In this document: positions 1 to 11,809 of the stretch, in pieces
Layout of the letters: each line of letters starts with the position of its first letter
Numbering within the stretch: the first letter of the stretch is position 1
Source: Diplosphaera chodatii
Lineage: Eukaryota; Chlorophyta; Trebouxiophyceae; Prasiolales; Stichococcaceae
DNA: 64,000 bases
Direction of reading: 5' to 3'
Assembly (NCBI GenBank): GCA_032358165.1
Contig: JAALGY010000017.1
Coordinates: forward strand, 1,674,001-1,738,000
Program-made: the position numbers and the translations under genes
Notes under the pieces: model-generated
What the model saw: only the letters and a program-made list of their open reading frames with translations
Database searches by the model: none
Told to the model about the DNA's origin: nothing

Positions 1-3000
1 TTTTTCCATAACACCTGCACGCTTTGCTTGCGCAGGACCCGCTGGCTCAGGTTTAGCCGCTTGCTGATGGGATTGGGCCGTCCACGGGTGCTGCCTTCCC
101 GCTGCGCGCTGCTGAAGCTGCCATTGCGGCTGCTGGCGGCGCTGCCGCCCGAGCCGCCTGAGCCGATGCGGCCCCTGGCTGCAGCCAGCTTTGCTGGGCT
201 GGGGAACTTCCACACCTGTGTGGGGCTCATGCCGGCCTTGTGAGTGTCGAGTCTGCCGCAGAGACACCATCACACAAGTACCTCAACACAGCACAGGTTG
301 TGCTGTGGCAGGAACGCAGCATGTGATTGCCAGCAGAAGTAGCAGCCACAGTCAGTGTCATCGACTCACCAGCAGGAAGGCATCTCCGATGTTCTTGTTG
401 GCGGAGCCACCATGCTTGTCCACCTCTGAATGCACGATCTTGGCGATCGAGTTGACAAATTCCATGATGTCCTCCTGTGGTGAAGTGAGCGCAACACACA
501 GTCAATACCCCTGATAACACCTTACAGCAGTCTGCTCAGCCGCTGTGACAAAAGCAGCTCTATGCACCTGGAGCACTTCTGTGGTGTCTGTGAACTGCCG
601 GATGTCGCAGAAGCCAAAGATGGCGGTGACCTTCTGGCCTGGCACCATGGGGTCGATGTCGCCGCCGCTCTTAATGTTGTTGGCTATCACCTCCGCACCA
701 GCGTCGCCAAACCCAACAGCCAACAAGCTGCGCGGTTTCGGTAGCTCGTCAGGTGCATGTACTTGCGCACAAAATACACTTGCACAGGCAGCAAAATGCT
801 CGGGCTCACGAGCCGCTGGCAGCCCACCTGCAGATCTTGTCCAGGGCATTCTCCAGCTGCCGCGTCTCCAGCTGCTCCTCCTCTGTCTTCGCCTTCACCT
901 TGGGGTGCTTGGCCAGCGGGTTCTGCGACACCTGCTTCACCTGCACGAAACCAAACACACAGGCCTTTTGACATCTTCGACATTGACATTTCTTGACACT
1001 CGTTGGTCGGGTCCCTGTGTCAACTGCATCATCCTCACCTTTTTGAACATGCGCTCGATGGGCACCAGCACCAGCACCGTCGTGTCGCGTTTGAAGATGT
1101 AGGCGCCCAGGCCCAGCAGGATGATGGCCGTCAGGATGCGCATCATGTCCAGGATGGCCTGTTCGCAGGGGTTGCTGTCACCACCCATGCAGAGAGGGAG
1201 TCGCGGGCTTGTATGTTTGCTTACTGCAGCCGTGCCATTACCTGCAGCTGGGACTCCCATCTGAGGTCGAACACCCCGCGGCTGATCAGGCAGTCACCCT
1301 GCACAGCACTGCTGCACCCGGGCGTGCGGATGACCTCCTGTGTCAGCTCGTCCGCCCGCCAGTGCTTTTTGATCCGCACCTACATCAGCACGGCAGGGTC
1401 GGCAATCTTGCCATTGTGTGCACAGGTGGTTCAAAATTTTAATAGGACACATGCGTGCATTGGTTGTCCCAGCCCGTCACCTCCTCTGCGGCGAGGTCAG
1501 CGTCTGTGTTTGGCAGGAACGTCGAGTTGCAGATCGTCAGGATCAGCGGCCGGAAGGTGTTGTGAGCTCCCTGACTGCCGAGTCCCAGGACATACGGCGA
1601 CGCCTGCAGTCATGTTGGCCCCTGGTTGCAAACTGTACACAGCCGCGTGTGTCTGGAGGAGAAGCTCCTGAGACGATGACCGTAGGCACAGGACTGCACC
1701 TGCAAAAGCAGCTGCTCGGCAGTGACAGCTGCGGTCGGGAATGTGACAGATGCCGCTGCCAAGAAGGCCGGAGATGTGTAGCCTTCGTGAATCCATAGCT
1801 GGTGTAGTACCTGAGTTGGGCATGTGTAACACACTTCAGTCAACATGCCCGCACTGTCAAATGCCGATGTGGGTTGCCAATTCACGTCACACCTTGACGG
1901 CAGCAGAGCCGAGGGGCGGCGCGCTGCCATAGATGCCGCTGCCGATGTTGAATACCGGCAGCACAAACAGCATTGCCAGCACCAGCAGCACCACGCGGCT
2001 GGTCGTCAGGTCTGACAGCTTCTGGCCCACCTGCAACGAGCGCTGCCCACCTTGCACTCCACATACCACACACCAAAAGCCACTGTTCCCCAGCATGAAG
2101 TTGCAAGTCTCCACTCCAGTCGATCTCTACCCTGGATGGCTGGTTCTCCTCTGCCAGCAGGTCATAATCAAGCCCACTGTCGTCTGGCATCATGCGCAGC
2201 GCCTCGAGGCGCCGGTGCTCCTGGTGTGCCTTCACTAGCTGAATAATCTGCAGCACCTGCGTGCACGTTGGAGATGACCGTCAGGTGTTGCCACAAGGTA
2301 CTTGACCCTGACTGATCAGCTCACAACCTCACGTGGCTGCCTTGGCACAGCCGTGAAGTCATCGCACTTTCAGCAGGCGGGATATCCTGATGAGCTGGAA
2401 AGCCCGCACAGCAGCCCGCAGCGTGGATGCCTGCTTGTCCTCCCTGCTGGAGCCAGCAGCCACGAAGGATGACTGCAGCGCCGGAATGTCCAGCAGAAGT
2501 GATGCCGTGGAGATCAGGTCCAGCCAGAACCAAAAGCTCTTCAGGAAGTAATTGGGCTTGACTGCTGATGTCCAAACCTGCGGCATGCAAGCAGGAGTAT
2601 GTTAGCCGTAATGGTGTGCCAAAATATCGTTTAACAGCCAACCTTGACCACACACAATCCTCACCAGCTCAACTGCAAACTGGACCAGGCACAGGGATGC
2701 CAGCACAGTGAAAAACTTATCAGCAGATGGCGGCGTCAAAGCCAGCCGCACATCGCTCAGAAAGATAGCAATCACTGTGACCAGCGTTGAAAACACCAGG
2801 TACGGAATGCTGTTCAGAAAACGTAATGACCGCTGCTTCCATACCGGCAGCGCCGCAAGTGTAGCGTTGCGCTCAAATATGGACTGCTCAGGCTTCTGCA
2901 CGATCATGAGCACACGAATGACATCAGTCATGACTGTGGTGGGTGCGGTCCCAAGCTCCGGCCGACATGCAAACCTCACCATTCTCAACGGCAGCACGTC

Positions 3001-3597
3001 GCCGTCAAGAGGAAGCACTGCGTTCTGCTTGACCGGCACCAGCGGCATCTTGCGTGCTGCCGGTGGCGAGGCCTTAAGGGGTGCACTTGCTGGCAAGCCG
3101 TCTGGATGCTCGCCAAGTGCCAGTGCTGGCAGGCTGCCGCTGCCGTCACGCCACAGAGGGTTGCCAGCAACGAATGATGAGCTGCTGGCAACCACTTCAA
3201 AGGTATGCTGAGACGTGATTTCACTGCCGTCAGCAGAACTGAACCCGCCATAAGCTGTCCGCAAGCGCATGGAATCGCTGGGCTGTTGCTGGTGTTCGGC
3301 GGGGCCCGCTCCGTCTTCTTCGGCGACGGTGGTCGACAAGCTGCCGATGAGTGGCTGGGAGGAGGTCCTGTACGGAGGTGATGGCGGCTGTTCGGGTGCA
3401 TGCTGCAATGCTGAAAATGCTGCCGCCATGCTCTCTGCTTCCGAATCAGCATTTGACGTCCTGATTGACAGGCGATGTGGGCGAGGTTTTCGTGGTGGTG
3501 CTGGGCCATGACGCCCTGCCATGTGCTGTGCTGCAGGTATGCACGATCTGGCGACCCTGCCAGTGAAGCGTGGTGCACAGCTGCCATCCACAAGCAC
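1..3597 (-). CDS. Class III adenylate/guanylate cyclase with N-terminal voltage-sensor-like membrane region (3' end off window)
   Basis: The enzyme would make cAMP or cGMP at a membrane. In order on the minus strand there is a Ser/Pro-rich cytosolic N-terminus (about 3597-2900). A channel-like transmembrane block follows, with an S1/S2-like helix pair near 2850-2665, an S3-like FWFWLDLIS near 2540 and an S4-like arginine series LRAAVRAFQLIRISRLLK near 2370-2440. A further helix (RVVLLVLAMLFVLPVF, about 2000) leads to an extracytosolic segment (about 1830-1250) and a last helix followed by VLVPIERMFKKV (about 1050-1150). The cyclase domain begins at about 800: VAIFGFCDIRQFTD-type motif with one metal Asp near 620, then GDAFLLVW near 375-215 split by an intron. 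Introns end in standard GT/AG, for example at 2665 and 2577. The catalytic C-terminal half lies beyond base 1. This layout is known from algal and oomycete cyclases. Base versus substrate specificity cannot be read here. The start at 3597 is the first Met of the open stretch; a Met at 3522 is also possible. Confidence 0.8.
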
Positions 3598-4298
3598 ACG
3601 TGCTGGTCAGCGAGTCGAGCTGATCGCCACCAGGTTACACGCAATTAGCATCTACATCACACAAAGCTCATGTCTGATCATGCTCAAGCCAAGCTGCTCG
3701 GTGTGGACCAGGCGCCGCTTCAGCAGACACTTGACTTTGGCCCACGGGGCGATAACTCGATACAGCGGGCCGTGCAGCTGCTTGCATGTGACGCGAAGCT
3801 TTGCAGCCTTCACATACTGTACAGAAACACTAGCTGTCGGCGTCTGCATGGGAAGCACACAGGACGAGTCGGCAACGCCAGAGCAACAAACGGAGCCTTG
3901 GAAGGAACGACCCACACGAGATCCTCTGCAGATGCTGCTGCAGCACATTCAGCGCTCAATTGCACCCTCCACGCAGACCGCCACGTGCAACGCCTCATCC
4001 TCTGAACGTCTCGGAGACCTGCAAGCATCAGCCTGAGCCCGGCACCCTGTCGCACCCGGTGCTTCGAGTGACACATACCTGCACAGTGGAACGAGCACGG
4101 CCAATTCCACGCCTTCACAGCGTTCTCAGTCAAGAGTGGGCGTTGTGGCTGCTCCGCTCTTGTTCCGCTGTGACATCGGACCTCCTTTGCAGCTTGGCCA
4201 ACCTGTGTCGGCAGCAACCTCGCCAAGCACTCCGATATCTGGTGCATGCTTGAGCCAGCGGAGCGTGTATCGACCGACTTCCAGCCAGATCAGCTGAC
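3598..4298. other. Intergenic region between divergent genes
   Basis: About 700 bases between the divergent starts of the cyclase and the profilin-like gene. No convincing coding exon, RNA gene or repeat was seen. It presumably holds both promoters and 5' leaders. Confidence 0.4.
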
Positions 4299-5020
4299 AT
4301 GGTCGACCGGCTGATCAGCGCAGCGCAGAGTGATCTGCGGGACTGCAGCAGACTTTTGATCTTCGACGGGGCTGGCGCAGTGCTGCACTCCACCTTCGAG
4401 GCAAGGCACCTGCACAACGGCACTGCTCTAACTATCGCGGCTGATCGAGCGTCACCTGCACAAGCATGTCACAGTCTCTGCAGGGGGTGTCCAGGAAGGA
4501 CACGCAGTCGTTGACAGCTGCGGTGGCGCAGCCCCGAGAGCAGGCCATCCGGCATGGGCTCTTCATTCAGGGCAGGCGATACGAGGTGAGACAGAGGACA
4601 AGAGCACCTGTGCTGCGTGCTTCGTGCCTGTGTAGCCAACAGTGTGAGGTCAATGGTTTGTGCAGCAGGCCGCAAGCAGCTCTCGACCACAGCCATTTGT
4701 GACACACTTTGGTATGTGTGCTGTGCACAGGTGCATCAACATCACCCGCCGCTGGTGTGGGGCCGCAGCATGCAGGGTGACCCGGAGACTAGCACCGGCG
4801 CAGCTGTCTGCCTGGGACAAATCAGTGGGAAGCCTGTGTATGTGGCCATCACCTTCGAGTGAGTGGCGCTTCGCGATTGACGTTGCATCCCGCTAGGCAC
4901 ATGTCACGTGTCAAGACAGTGTGCTCACCTGTGACGATCTTGCACAGGCTGCCAGCAACTACATCGCGCATGGTGGCACTCCTGTCAAGCTTCTGCCGCA
5001 AGTATTGCCCAGCCGCTTGA
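4299..5020 (+). CDS. Divergent profilin-like protein (134 aa, 4 exons)
   Basis: Profilins bind actin monomers, poly-proline and phosphoinositides in the cytosol. Four exons join cleanly: 4299-4400, 4484-4585, 4731-4858 and 4948-5020, giving 134 residues, the usual profilin length. Family-like signals are the middle segment GLFIQGRRYEV (compare the GL-x-I/F-x-G-K-x-Y strand of profilins), VYVAITF near residue 110 and a final amphipathic helix, TSRMVALLSSFCRKY. The N-terminus lacks the usual early Trp (SWQ/SWE), so it is closer in style to animal profilin-4 than to plant profilins. The first intron has a GC donor (GAG|GCAAGG); the other two have GTGAGA and GTGAGT. The assignment rests on length plus pattern and would change if the third or fourth exon were wrong. 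Confidence 0.6.
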
Positions 5021-5527
5021 AGAGGAGTTTCAGGAACAGCGGCCAGGCGCCTCAGCAGGATGCAGCTGCAAAGGCTGTGTACTTTGGCCACACTGGTTAC
5101 GAGTATTATGACATGACAGCAAGAACATGGAACTGTACTAAACACCTGCGATATGCTGACGCGTTCCAGTTACGCCTGATACTATGCACAGCCCTCCCGC
5201 CCGCATCCCATGCGCAAGTCATTGCTCACGAAGAGTATCTGACCACCATCGTCTCTTATGTCTGCTATCGATGTCTCGCACCTGCAACATCGCGGACTCA
5301 CTGCTGATCAAGAGATGCATTGGCTACTGGCGATTGCAAAACGTCAAATTGTGCGAAATGGAGCAGACACAAAGCAAAAGCATCACCTCAAAATGCTGCT
5401 GCTCATGTGCATACGTGTGTGTGTTGTGATCCTGCGCATTGGCAGCAAGCTTCACGGTAGTCTCATAATGAACTCACTTCCGTCACAGTGATCACCATTC
5501 CTGTCTGATCACAACACGTCAGCCTGG
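5021..5527. other. Intergenic region between convergent genes
   Basis: About 500 bases separate the stop codons of the profilin-like gene and the ureidoglycolate lyase gene. Only short spurious open frames were seen. The 3' ends of both transcripts should lie here. Confidence 0.35.
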
Positions 5528-6544
5528 TCAGCGCACCACGACATTTGTGTCTGCCAACTCAAGGTTGAAGAAGCTCATGCTATCGGCGCCATCAAACAGA
5601 GGCCCGGCTGCAGCAAAGCACAACACAGTGCTAATGCACAGCTTTGCGGGAGTGTGCGCAAGTAACTCAGACAGAAGCCCGCAAACAGAGAGGCTTTCAC
5701 CGTGCCAAGTTGCTTGGTGCAGTCTTGCAAAGGAGCCATGCGGTATCTGCAGATTATCATGGGATCGTCATCATGACGCAAACCATCTACCACATTCTCA
5801 ACCTGAATGCAGCTGCAATGAGGAGCAAGAACGCTGCAGCGCACCCTGAAGGCATGCAGGTCCTCTACACGCGGAAATCTCTGCACCGAACCAGTCGGCT
5901 CTGCAACCACAAGATACCATGGCTCCGGGTTCACGGAACCTGCGACGCACACATATCTGTGTTGACCTGCTGCACCACCCCCAACTGGCGGGGCGATCGG
6001 GATGTCGGCAGTGCGGGCACCTCACCCAAGCACTGGGTGACGTTGGCATGGTATGTGATCCGGTCGAAGGTGAGGCCGCGTCGAGGCAGTTTCATGATGT
6101 AGAAGCGCGGTGGAGCACCCTGATCCAGCACCAGCTGTGCGTCCCCGTCGTCGAACTCCTTGCCATCATCCGTTGCGCTGATGAGCTGCACACCGGACGT
6201 GGATGCCCTTGCAATGTGCAGCAGCTGGACGGCAGCCCGTGTGCGCATGGCCTGTCGCAGAGGATTTGAGATTGGCATGAGCACTGCTGCCAGCCAGGAC
6301 AAGCACGGACCTGTCCAAACGGCCTGAAGTTTTCAGCCGTGGCAATCTGCGCCTCCAGCACAAGTCTATGTATGCTGCTGTCGCCAGCTGCGTTACAGCA
6401 GACCGTGTGACGGCGTTGCACCGTCACGAACGGAGGCGGAGACGTGGAGCACACGCCTCGGGTGCCTGCGCTGGTGCAGCCCTTTGCAAGGCTGGGCCTT
6501 GAGGTCAGGCGCTGCATGCTGCTGTGGTGGAATTTTGGCAGCAA
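5528..6544 (-). CDS. Ureidoglycolate lyase (AllA-type), 5 exons, about 204 aa
   Basis: The enzyme splits ureidoglycolate to glyoxylate and urea, the last step of allantoin/purine breakdown and a nitrogen-recycling reaction. Five exons were traced: 6544-6311, 6185-6026, 5939-5845, 5746-5701 and 5607-5528. They join in phase to about 204 residues, the normal size. Recognisable family segments in order are ENFRPFGQ, ISATDDGKEF, RFYIMKLPRRGLTF, ITYHANVTQCLG, EPWYLVVAEPTGS, DLHAFRIPHG, LHQATWHAGPLFDGA and FFNLELADTNVV. The first about 45 residues are rich in Ser, Arg and Pro with few acids, so a transit peptide is possible; a Met at about 6517 is an alternative start. All introns have GT donors and AG acceptors. 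It lies tail-to-tail with the profilin-like gene and upstream of the aldo/keto reductase on the same strand. Confidence 0.85.
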
Positions 6545-7257
6545 ACGGCTTTCTGATCAGGCCCACGATAGTCCCCAACTATGCGTCGTGACGATGTGCG
6601 CTGGCACAGCGTGGGGTGGCAGTCAGCGCGGGTGACAGCTCTGAGCAACTGGTGCGCAAATGCACGCACTGGTGAAGGGCCTGGTTGATCCGCTCACACC
6701 TCTGGTGCAAAAGCGTGCACTATTGCCTTGATCGCAAGCCTTCAATTAATTAGGGAGGGGGGGAACAAGGCTGAAGTGCTGCAACGAAATGTCAACGAGT
6801 CATCATTGTACCGCTCGTAATAAAATGTTGCATGCATCCAGTGTCGTACATCTCAGTTATATACATGGACGGCTGAAGCAGCGTTACATCCAACCATAAC
6901 TCACACTGGCAGCACCTCCAACAGTGCCAGCCATTCATTCGGTAATGCTGATACAGATTGTCCCCAAAACCACAATCCGAGCTGCTGACTTTCAGAATAC
7001 TTCGGGGCTATCAACCCTAGCTATGATGGCACATGACCTGGCGCCTGCGTCGAGAGCCATCACTTCCTGAAAATAGGCAGTGTTGATCAGTCTGGTTGCT
7101 AGCATACAAGTGCATTTTGGTGGTTGCCATGCAGTGAAGCTCAACTCACATCGAAGGGATGCACATTGCCCAGTCTGCAACGTGCCTGCGCGCCAACGAA
7201 GATGAGGTGCCAGATGCTGGTCCTCATGCTGCCCAACAACGAAATGCGCTTCACAGG
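6545..7257. other. Intergenic region, no gene recognised
   Basis: About 700 bases between two minus-strand genes. A short open frame at 6992-7180 has no recognisable family and could be an alternative 3' exon of the reductase. AT-rich patches near 6745 and 6820 are consistent with a transcript end. Nothing else is supported. Confidence 0.3.
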
Positions 7258-9481
7258 TCAGGCGAGCGCGCCATCGCGGGCATCAATCTTCAGCAGCTGC
7301 TCGGGTGTCAGGGTGAAGTCGTCCAACTCCAGATTGGCCTGGATGTGCAGCTTCTTGCTGGACTGGGGGATGACAGCCTGCAATTTTCACTTCACAGCAA
7401 GTCATCACTGTAGACCACACCACCATGCTATGGGATCCCAGCACCAGGGATCTTGCTGTGTGCAAAGGAAGCAATGCGTTGCGTAACTTCAATGTCGTCA
7501 CCCCGACAGTTTGGCGCACCATGCCGCTCTGGAGAGCCCACTTCAGGATGACCTGTGCTGAGGAGCGCTCCACCTCCTCGCCAATCATCTGCACATCAAT
7601 TATGGCACGGTTACATGTGTGTTGCTGAGCATATGCCGCAGGATGGTTATTTCAATAGCATTACCCACCTCAACGACTGCATCCCAGAGCACCGGGTTGT
7701 AGCGGTGCCCTCGCATCAGCCACTGGGTGCCGAGGCTAGAGTACGCCTGCGGAACAGCAGCACAGCGCTGAAACTTGGCCGTGGCGCCAGGCACAGGACA
7801 GGCATGCAGAACCGCTGCCATACAAGCAGGCTGATCGCCACAGAGACCTGGTACTGGATGCCGGCCAACCGGCAGTATGACCGCATCTCAACATCCTGGC
7901 TGAAAGGGTCGCAGTTGCTCTGCACCACAGCTGGCTGTATCCGTGCAAAGGCGCGCAGCTCGTTCAGCTGCAACATGTCAAAGTTGCTCACACCTGCACA
8001 CAGCATGTATCTCATGCTCGGTCCTTCGACTTCAGCATGTTCTGCAGACGCTTTCATCTTACCATCTTTGCTCACTAAAGTTCAAGGACGCTATGCATGT
8101 GGGATGTGCGGCACGGTGCTATTATGACCCTCGACTACATGGCTTGATTGATGCACGCAGACATGCTCACCGATGGCACGCAGCTTGCGCTGGTCCACAG
8201 CGTGCTCGAATGCACGCCAGCTGTCTTTCCAGGTGCCCCCGCACAGCGTCCCCCAACACTCCGGATAGTGCAACAGCATCAAATCTACGTATGTGGTGCC
8301 CAGATTCTCTAGGGTCTGCGAAGTGTGGGAACAGCTGCCATGGCGTGCTGATTCTCTCGATAAACTTCAGCACTTTGACACCCTGTGCAATAAGCGCAAA
8401 CTGCCACGCACAAGCAGGACGAGCGAGCGAAACGTGCCTTATTTAGTTGTTGAAGGGCAGACTCGTAGCCGTGGTGCCGCGGGTGCAGCTTGGATGTCAG
8501 GAAGATGTCCCCGCGGTCCACGCCGCCGTTCCTGAGGGCCGCGCCCACCGCGGCTTCCCGATACCACTCGGGTGCCTGCAAAACATGCAGGAGTTCCGAC
8601 ACACAGCTCCCACACCTGATGAGTCGCGATGCATGGGGTGTCCAGCGTCGTGCCGAGGGCAGCGGCCCCACCTGAGCGGTGTCGATGAGACGATAGCCAG
8701 AAGCCAGTGCAACCTGCACAGCCCGCTGTGTCCCGTTGCCCAGGCCGGCTGTACCGAAGCCGATCAAGGGCATGCTGACGTTGTCGCTGATCTGCACCTA
8801 CAGTCAGTGGTGGCCAGATGCAACATCTCGCCAAGAGTGTACTCGATGCGGTTTGCCAGGTAGAACTGGACGACGGTCCCCGTGGGGTCACCTCCTCGGG
8901 GGTCTCCATGAGCGTGAGCCGCTCACACACCCCGCAGGTCGCTCGGCACTGTGACAGCATGAAGCCTGCGCACGTAGCACGGAGTCCGTCAGGCGCTTGC
9001 ACGACAGAATGGAGATGGCCTAGTGTTTTGCCCACGTGTCATGCAGCCTTCACCTGGGTTGCGCAGACAGCCTTCCTTCTGCTTGTACGTGCCGCAAGAT
9101 GCGTCTGTGTCGCGACAGCCTGGCACGAGTACGGTACCATTGGGCGCCGCAGGCACGACTTGCGGCTCCACAGGTATTTGCAACGCATGCTTGGTCTGTT
9201 CATGTAGATCGTCAAGAGTCCTGCAAGCAGCGTCACTTCAGTAGTGATGTCGTGAAACGATCTCTTCATCACTGCAGCAGGTACTCTGAAAGGCACACTG
9301 AACGATGCCACAATGCCCACCCTCCCACATGCCGCAGCGCCCTTGGATGGCGTGCAAAGCCATTGACTTTGACTGGCAACTTTGCACCATACAACAGCAC
9401 ATTCAAGACGAAACAGGCCCCGATCAGCGCCAGTGCCACCGCTGTGGTGGGCCACCGCTGCTTCCTGCGAATGCTGCCCAT
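7258..9481 (-). CDS. Signal-anchored ShKT-domain aldo/keto reductase
   Basis: An NAD(P)H-dependent aldo/keto reductase with an unusual N-terminus. Exon 1 from 9481 encodes a basic MGSIRRKQRWP start and about 20 hydrophobic residues, a signal anchor or signal peptide. Exon 2 (about 9170-9052) and the next exon (to about 8900) join to a complete six-Cys ShKT domain of 35 residues with spacing C-x6-C-x8-C-x10-C-x3-C-x2-C. The reductase barrel follows: MPLIGFGTAGL, GYRLIDTAQ (Asp), PEWYREAAVG (Tyr), DIFLTSKLHP (Lys) and DLMLLHYPE (His), so the full catalytic tetrad is visible. Later come VSNFDMLQL, YSSLG and AVIPQSSKKLHIQANLELDDF, closing near residues FTLTPEQL at 7258. The ShKT domain is an extracellular, disulfide-bonded module, so the protein is inferred to face the ER lumen or cell exterior. 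Substrate unknown. Confidence 0.8.
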
Positions 9482-10034
9482 CGCTGCTCACCCATCCGAG
9501 GACCTGTTTAACTCACCACAGTGAGCATGGTGGCATATAGCGGTGCTGATGCAGGCCAGCTGCAATGCCCGTCATGCTGGCGTTTCCTGCCGCACCAACA
9601 AGGAGTGTGATCTCGTCCCAGGCGTCTCGAGGACGCCTGCCCAACAAGGGGTGGGGCAATTGCTGCAGATGACGTCATGATCTCAGCGCACAGCACGTGC
9701 TCCCACACTGATCGAAAGACCATGTTCAGTGTCGGGTGCACAGCGCATCAGCGACCAAACGCCACCCTACCTGACGTACAACTGGACTGAAGGCTTCGAG
9801 CATACCACACCCGACGATCGTACAGCCAGTGCATCTGACCTTGCTTTCGGTGCGCAAGCATGGCAAAATGTCCTCTCTGCCCGCCTGACCGCTGTATCGT
9901 TCTGCCTCAAGCGCACTTGTGACGGCGCATAAACAGAACCCCGCTCTCTGCGTACAAGACGCAACTCACGCCATCCCCCGGGAGGTCCATGACAGCAAGC
10001 AGTTGGTCATCTCCAGCTCGTTGCGGCGGCAGCC
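9482..10034. other. Divergent promoter region
   Basis: About 550 bases between the divergent reductase and kinase genes. No supported exon or repeat was seen, so it probably contains both promoters. Confidence 0.35.
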
Positions 10035-11648
10035 ATGAACTGGCTGGGCCTGGGTGCCAACGTCACAGGATGTCTGGACAGCGTCGTGGCCAGCTGCCGG
10101 CACTGGCTTCCCGACTTGATTCCGGCAGAGGAGGTGGTGCTTGGCACGCGCCGCTTCCGCGTTGTGCGTCTGCTGGGCGAGGGCGGGTACTCCTTTGTGT
10201 ACCTTGTGACCGAGACGACGCCAGGGACTGACACCGACGGCAGCGGCCGTTACGCACTCAAGAAGGTACACATGCGTTTTCGTGCACTGCAGTGCGTCAA
10301 CACATACTGGCATGCCGGTCGCACCATCCTGCAACCTGCTCCCACCCAGCGCCACATCAACAGCGGATCTGTGACATCGGTTGCCTTCGGTCTGATCCGA
10401 GCGCAGGTGCAAGCGGCATCTCGCGAGCAGCTGGAGGCTGCGCGCTTCGAGATCGCAGTGATGTCACGGCTGCGGCACCCCAACCTGCTGCCGCTGCTGG
10501 CGTCGCAGATATCAGCAGCAGCACCGGACGGCAGCACCGCCAGCCATGTCGCCCACATGCTGTTTCCGCTGTACGGTGGCTCAGTCGCAGACCTTGCGGA
10601 GCGGCTTGCAGCGGAGAAGCGGTCGCTGCCGGCGTCAGAGGTGGTGCACATCTTCATTCAGGTGGGCGTCGACAGCGGCAGATGGTCAGCGTGCTTCTCG
10701 CAACCACCAAGGGTCGCTGGCTGCCCACAGCACTCACTTGCAGGCGGTCGGACACCACCACGCACCCTGCGCAGGTGGCCCGGGGGCTCCAAGCCATGCA
10801 CAGCCTGCAGCCGCGCCCGCTCATCCACCGGGACGTGAAGCCGCACAACGTGCTGCTGCGGCCACGCACATCTGACGGTGGCCACAGCCGGCGGCGTGGC
10901 AGGTTTGCTGTTGGCAGTCACGTGTGGCAACGCATGAGTGGATGCTGTGCCGAGTGTGTGTTGCTGGCTAGCAATGCCGACCAACCCGCAGCGCACATCG
11001 AGCGCAGGTACCAGGCTGTCCTCATGGACTTTGGCAGTGTGCAGGACGGCCGGCGACACATTCAGTCACGTACAGAGGCTCTCGCAATCCAGGTGAGGTG
11101 TGTCGTCCATGTGGTGCATCACGTCGAACGGTTGCATGTAAAGGCGCTGCAAGGGGCGGGGTGATGACCCGCTGACCTGCGAACCCCACGGCTGCAGGAG
11201 GAGGCCGAAAGGCATGCCACAGCCCCTTACCGTGCCCCTGAACTCTGGGATGTGCCCTCAGATTGCACCATCGATGAGCGAGTCGACTCCTGGTCCCTCG
11301 GCTGTCTATTGTGAGTGCCGCTGGCCCCACCCTTTGCCTGGAATGGTGTGCTGCGCAGCTTTGTTCGAGATTGTGTAGACGGTTGCATGTGTGGTGAAGC
11401 ATCACCGGCGATGTGCCTGCTGTAGGTACTTCATGATGTACGGGGTCTCGCCCTTCGAGCGGGTGCTCAACGAAGCAGGCGGCAGCCTCATGCTAGCGGT
11501 CATCAACAATGCAATAAGCTGGCCGCCGCACGACACCTATCCAGAGGAGCTCCGCACGTTGGTCAGATTCTGCCTGAACAGCGATCCAGCAACGCGGCCG
11601 TTCATTGACGATATACTGAACCTCACGATGACTTTGACAAGAAATTGA
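10035..11648 (+). CDS. STK16: STK16/MPSK1-like serine/threonine protein kinase (NAK family)
   Basis: Six exons were traced: 10035-10265, 10407-10661, 10775-10902, 11008-11092, 11198-11310 and 11426-11648. Kinase motifs in order are the Gly loop GEGGYSFVYLV, ALKK with the ATP lysine, an alpha-C region AARFEIAVMSRL, IHRDVKPHN as catalytic loop, MDFGSV as the DFG site, APYRAPELWDV, DERVDSWSLGC and a C-lobe ending DPATRPFIDDIL. The Y-R-A-P-E-L followed by ...IDERVDSWSLGC is typical of STK16, a membrane-associated kinase of the Golgi/secretory pathway in animals. The N-terminal MNWLGLGANVTGC carries a Cys at residue 13 that could be lipidated, but STK16's own N-terminal Gly-Cys acylation motif is not seen. 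An insert of about 20 residues lies between the catalytic loop and the DFG. Membrane attachment is an inference only. Confidence 0.85.
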
Positions 11649-11809
11649 CGACAGTGCTTTTCGACAGGGTTACCAGGATTGGGTTTGCGAGGTCAACGCT
11701 GCTGTAGCATGGTCACGCAGGATCAGCGAAGTCATTGGATAGATCGCGTGTAGTGATGGTTTACAATCGGCCAACCTGTAGTAATCACGGTCAAATCACG
11801 GTGCAGCTC
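11649..11809. other. 3' flank of kinase gene
   Basis: Short non-coding flank before the fold-back repeat block. No distinct signal could be supported. Confidence 0.3.
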
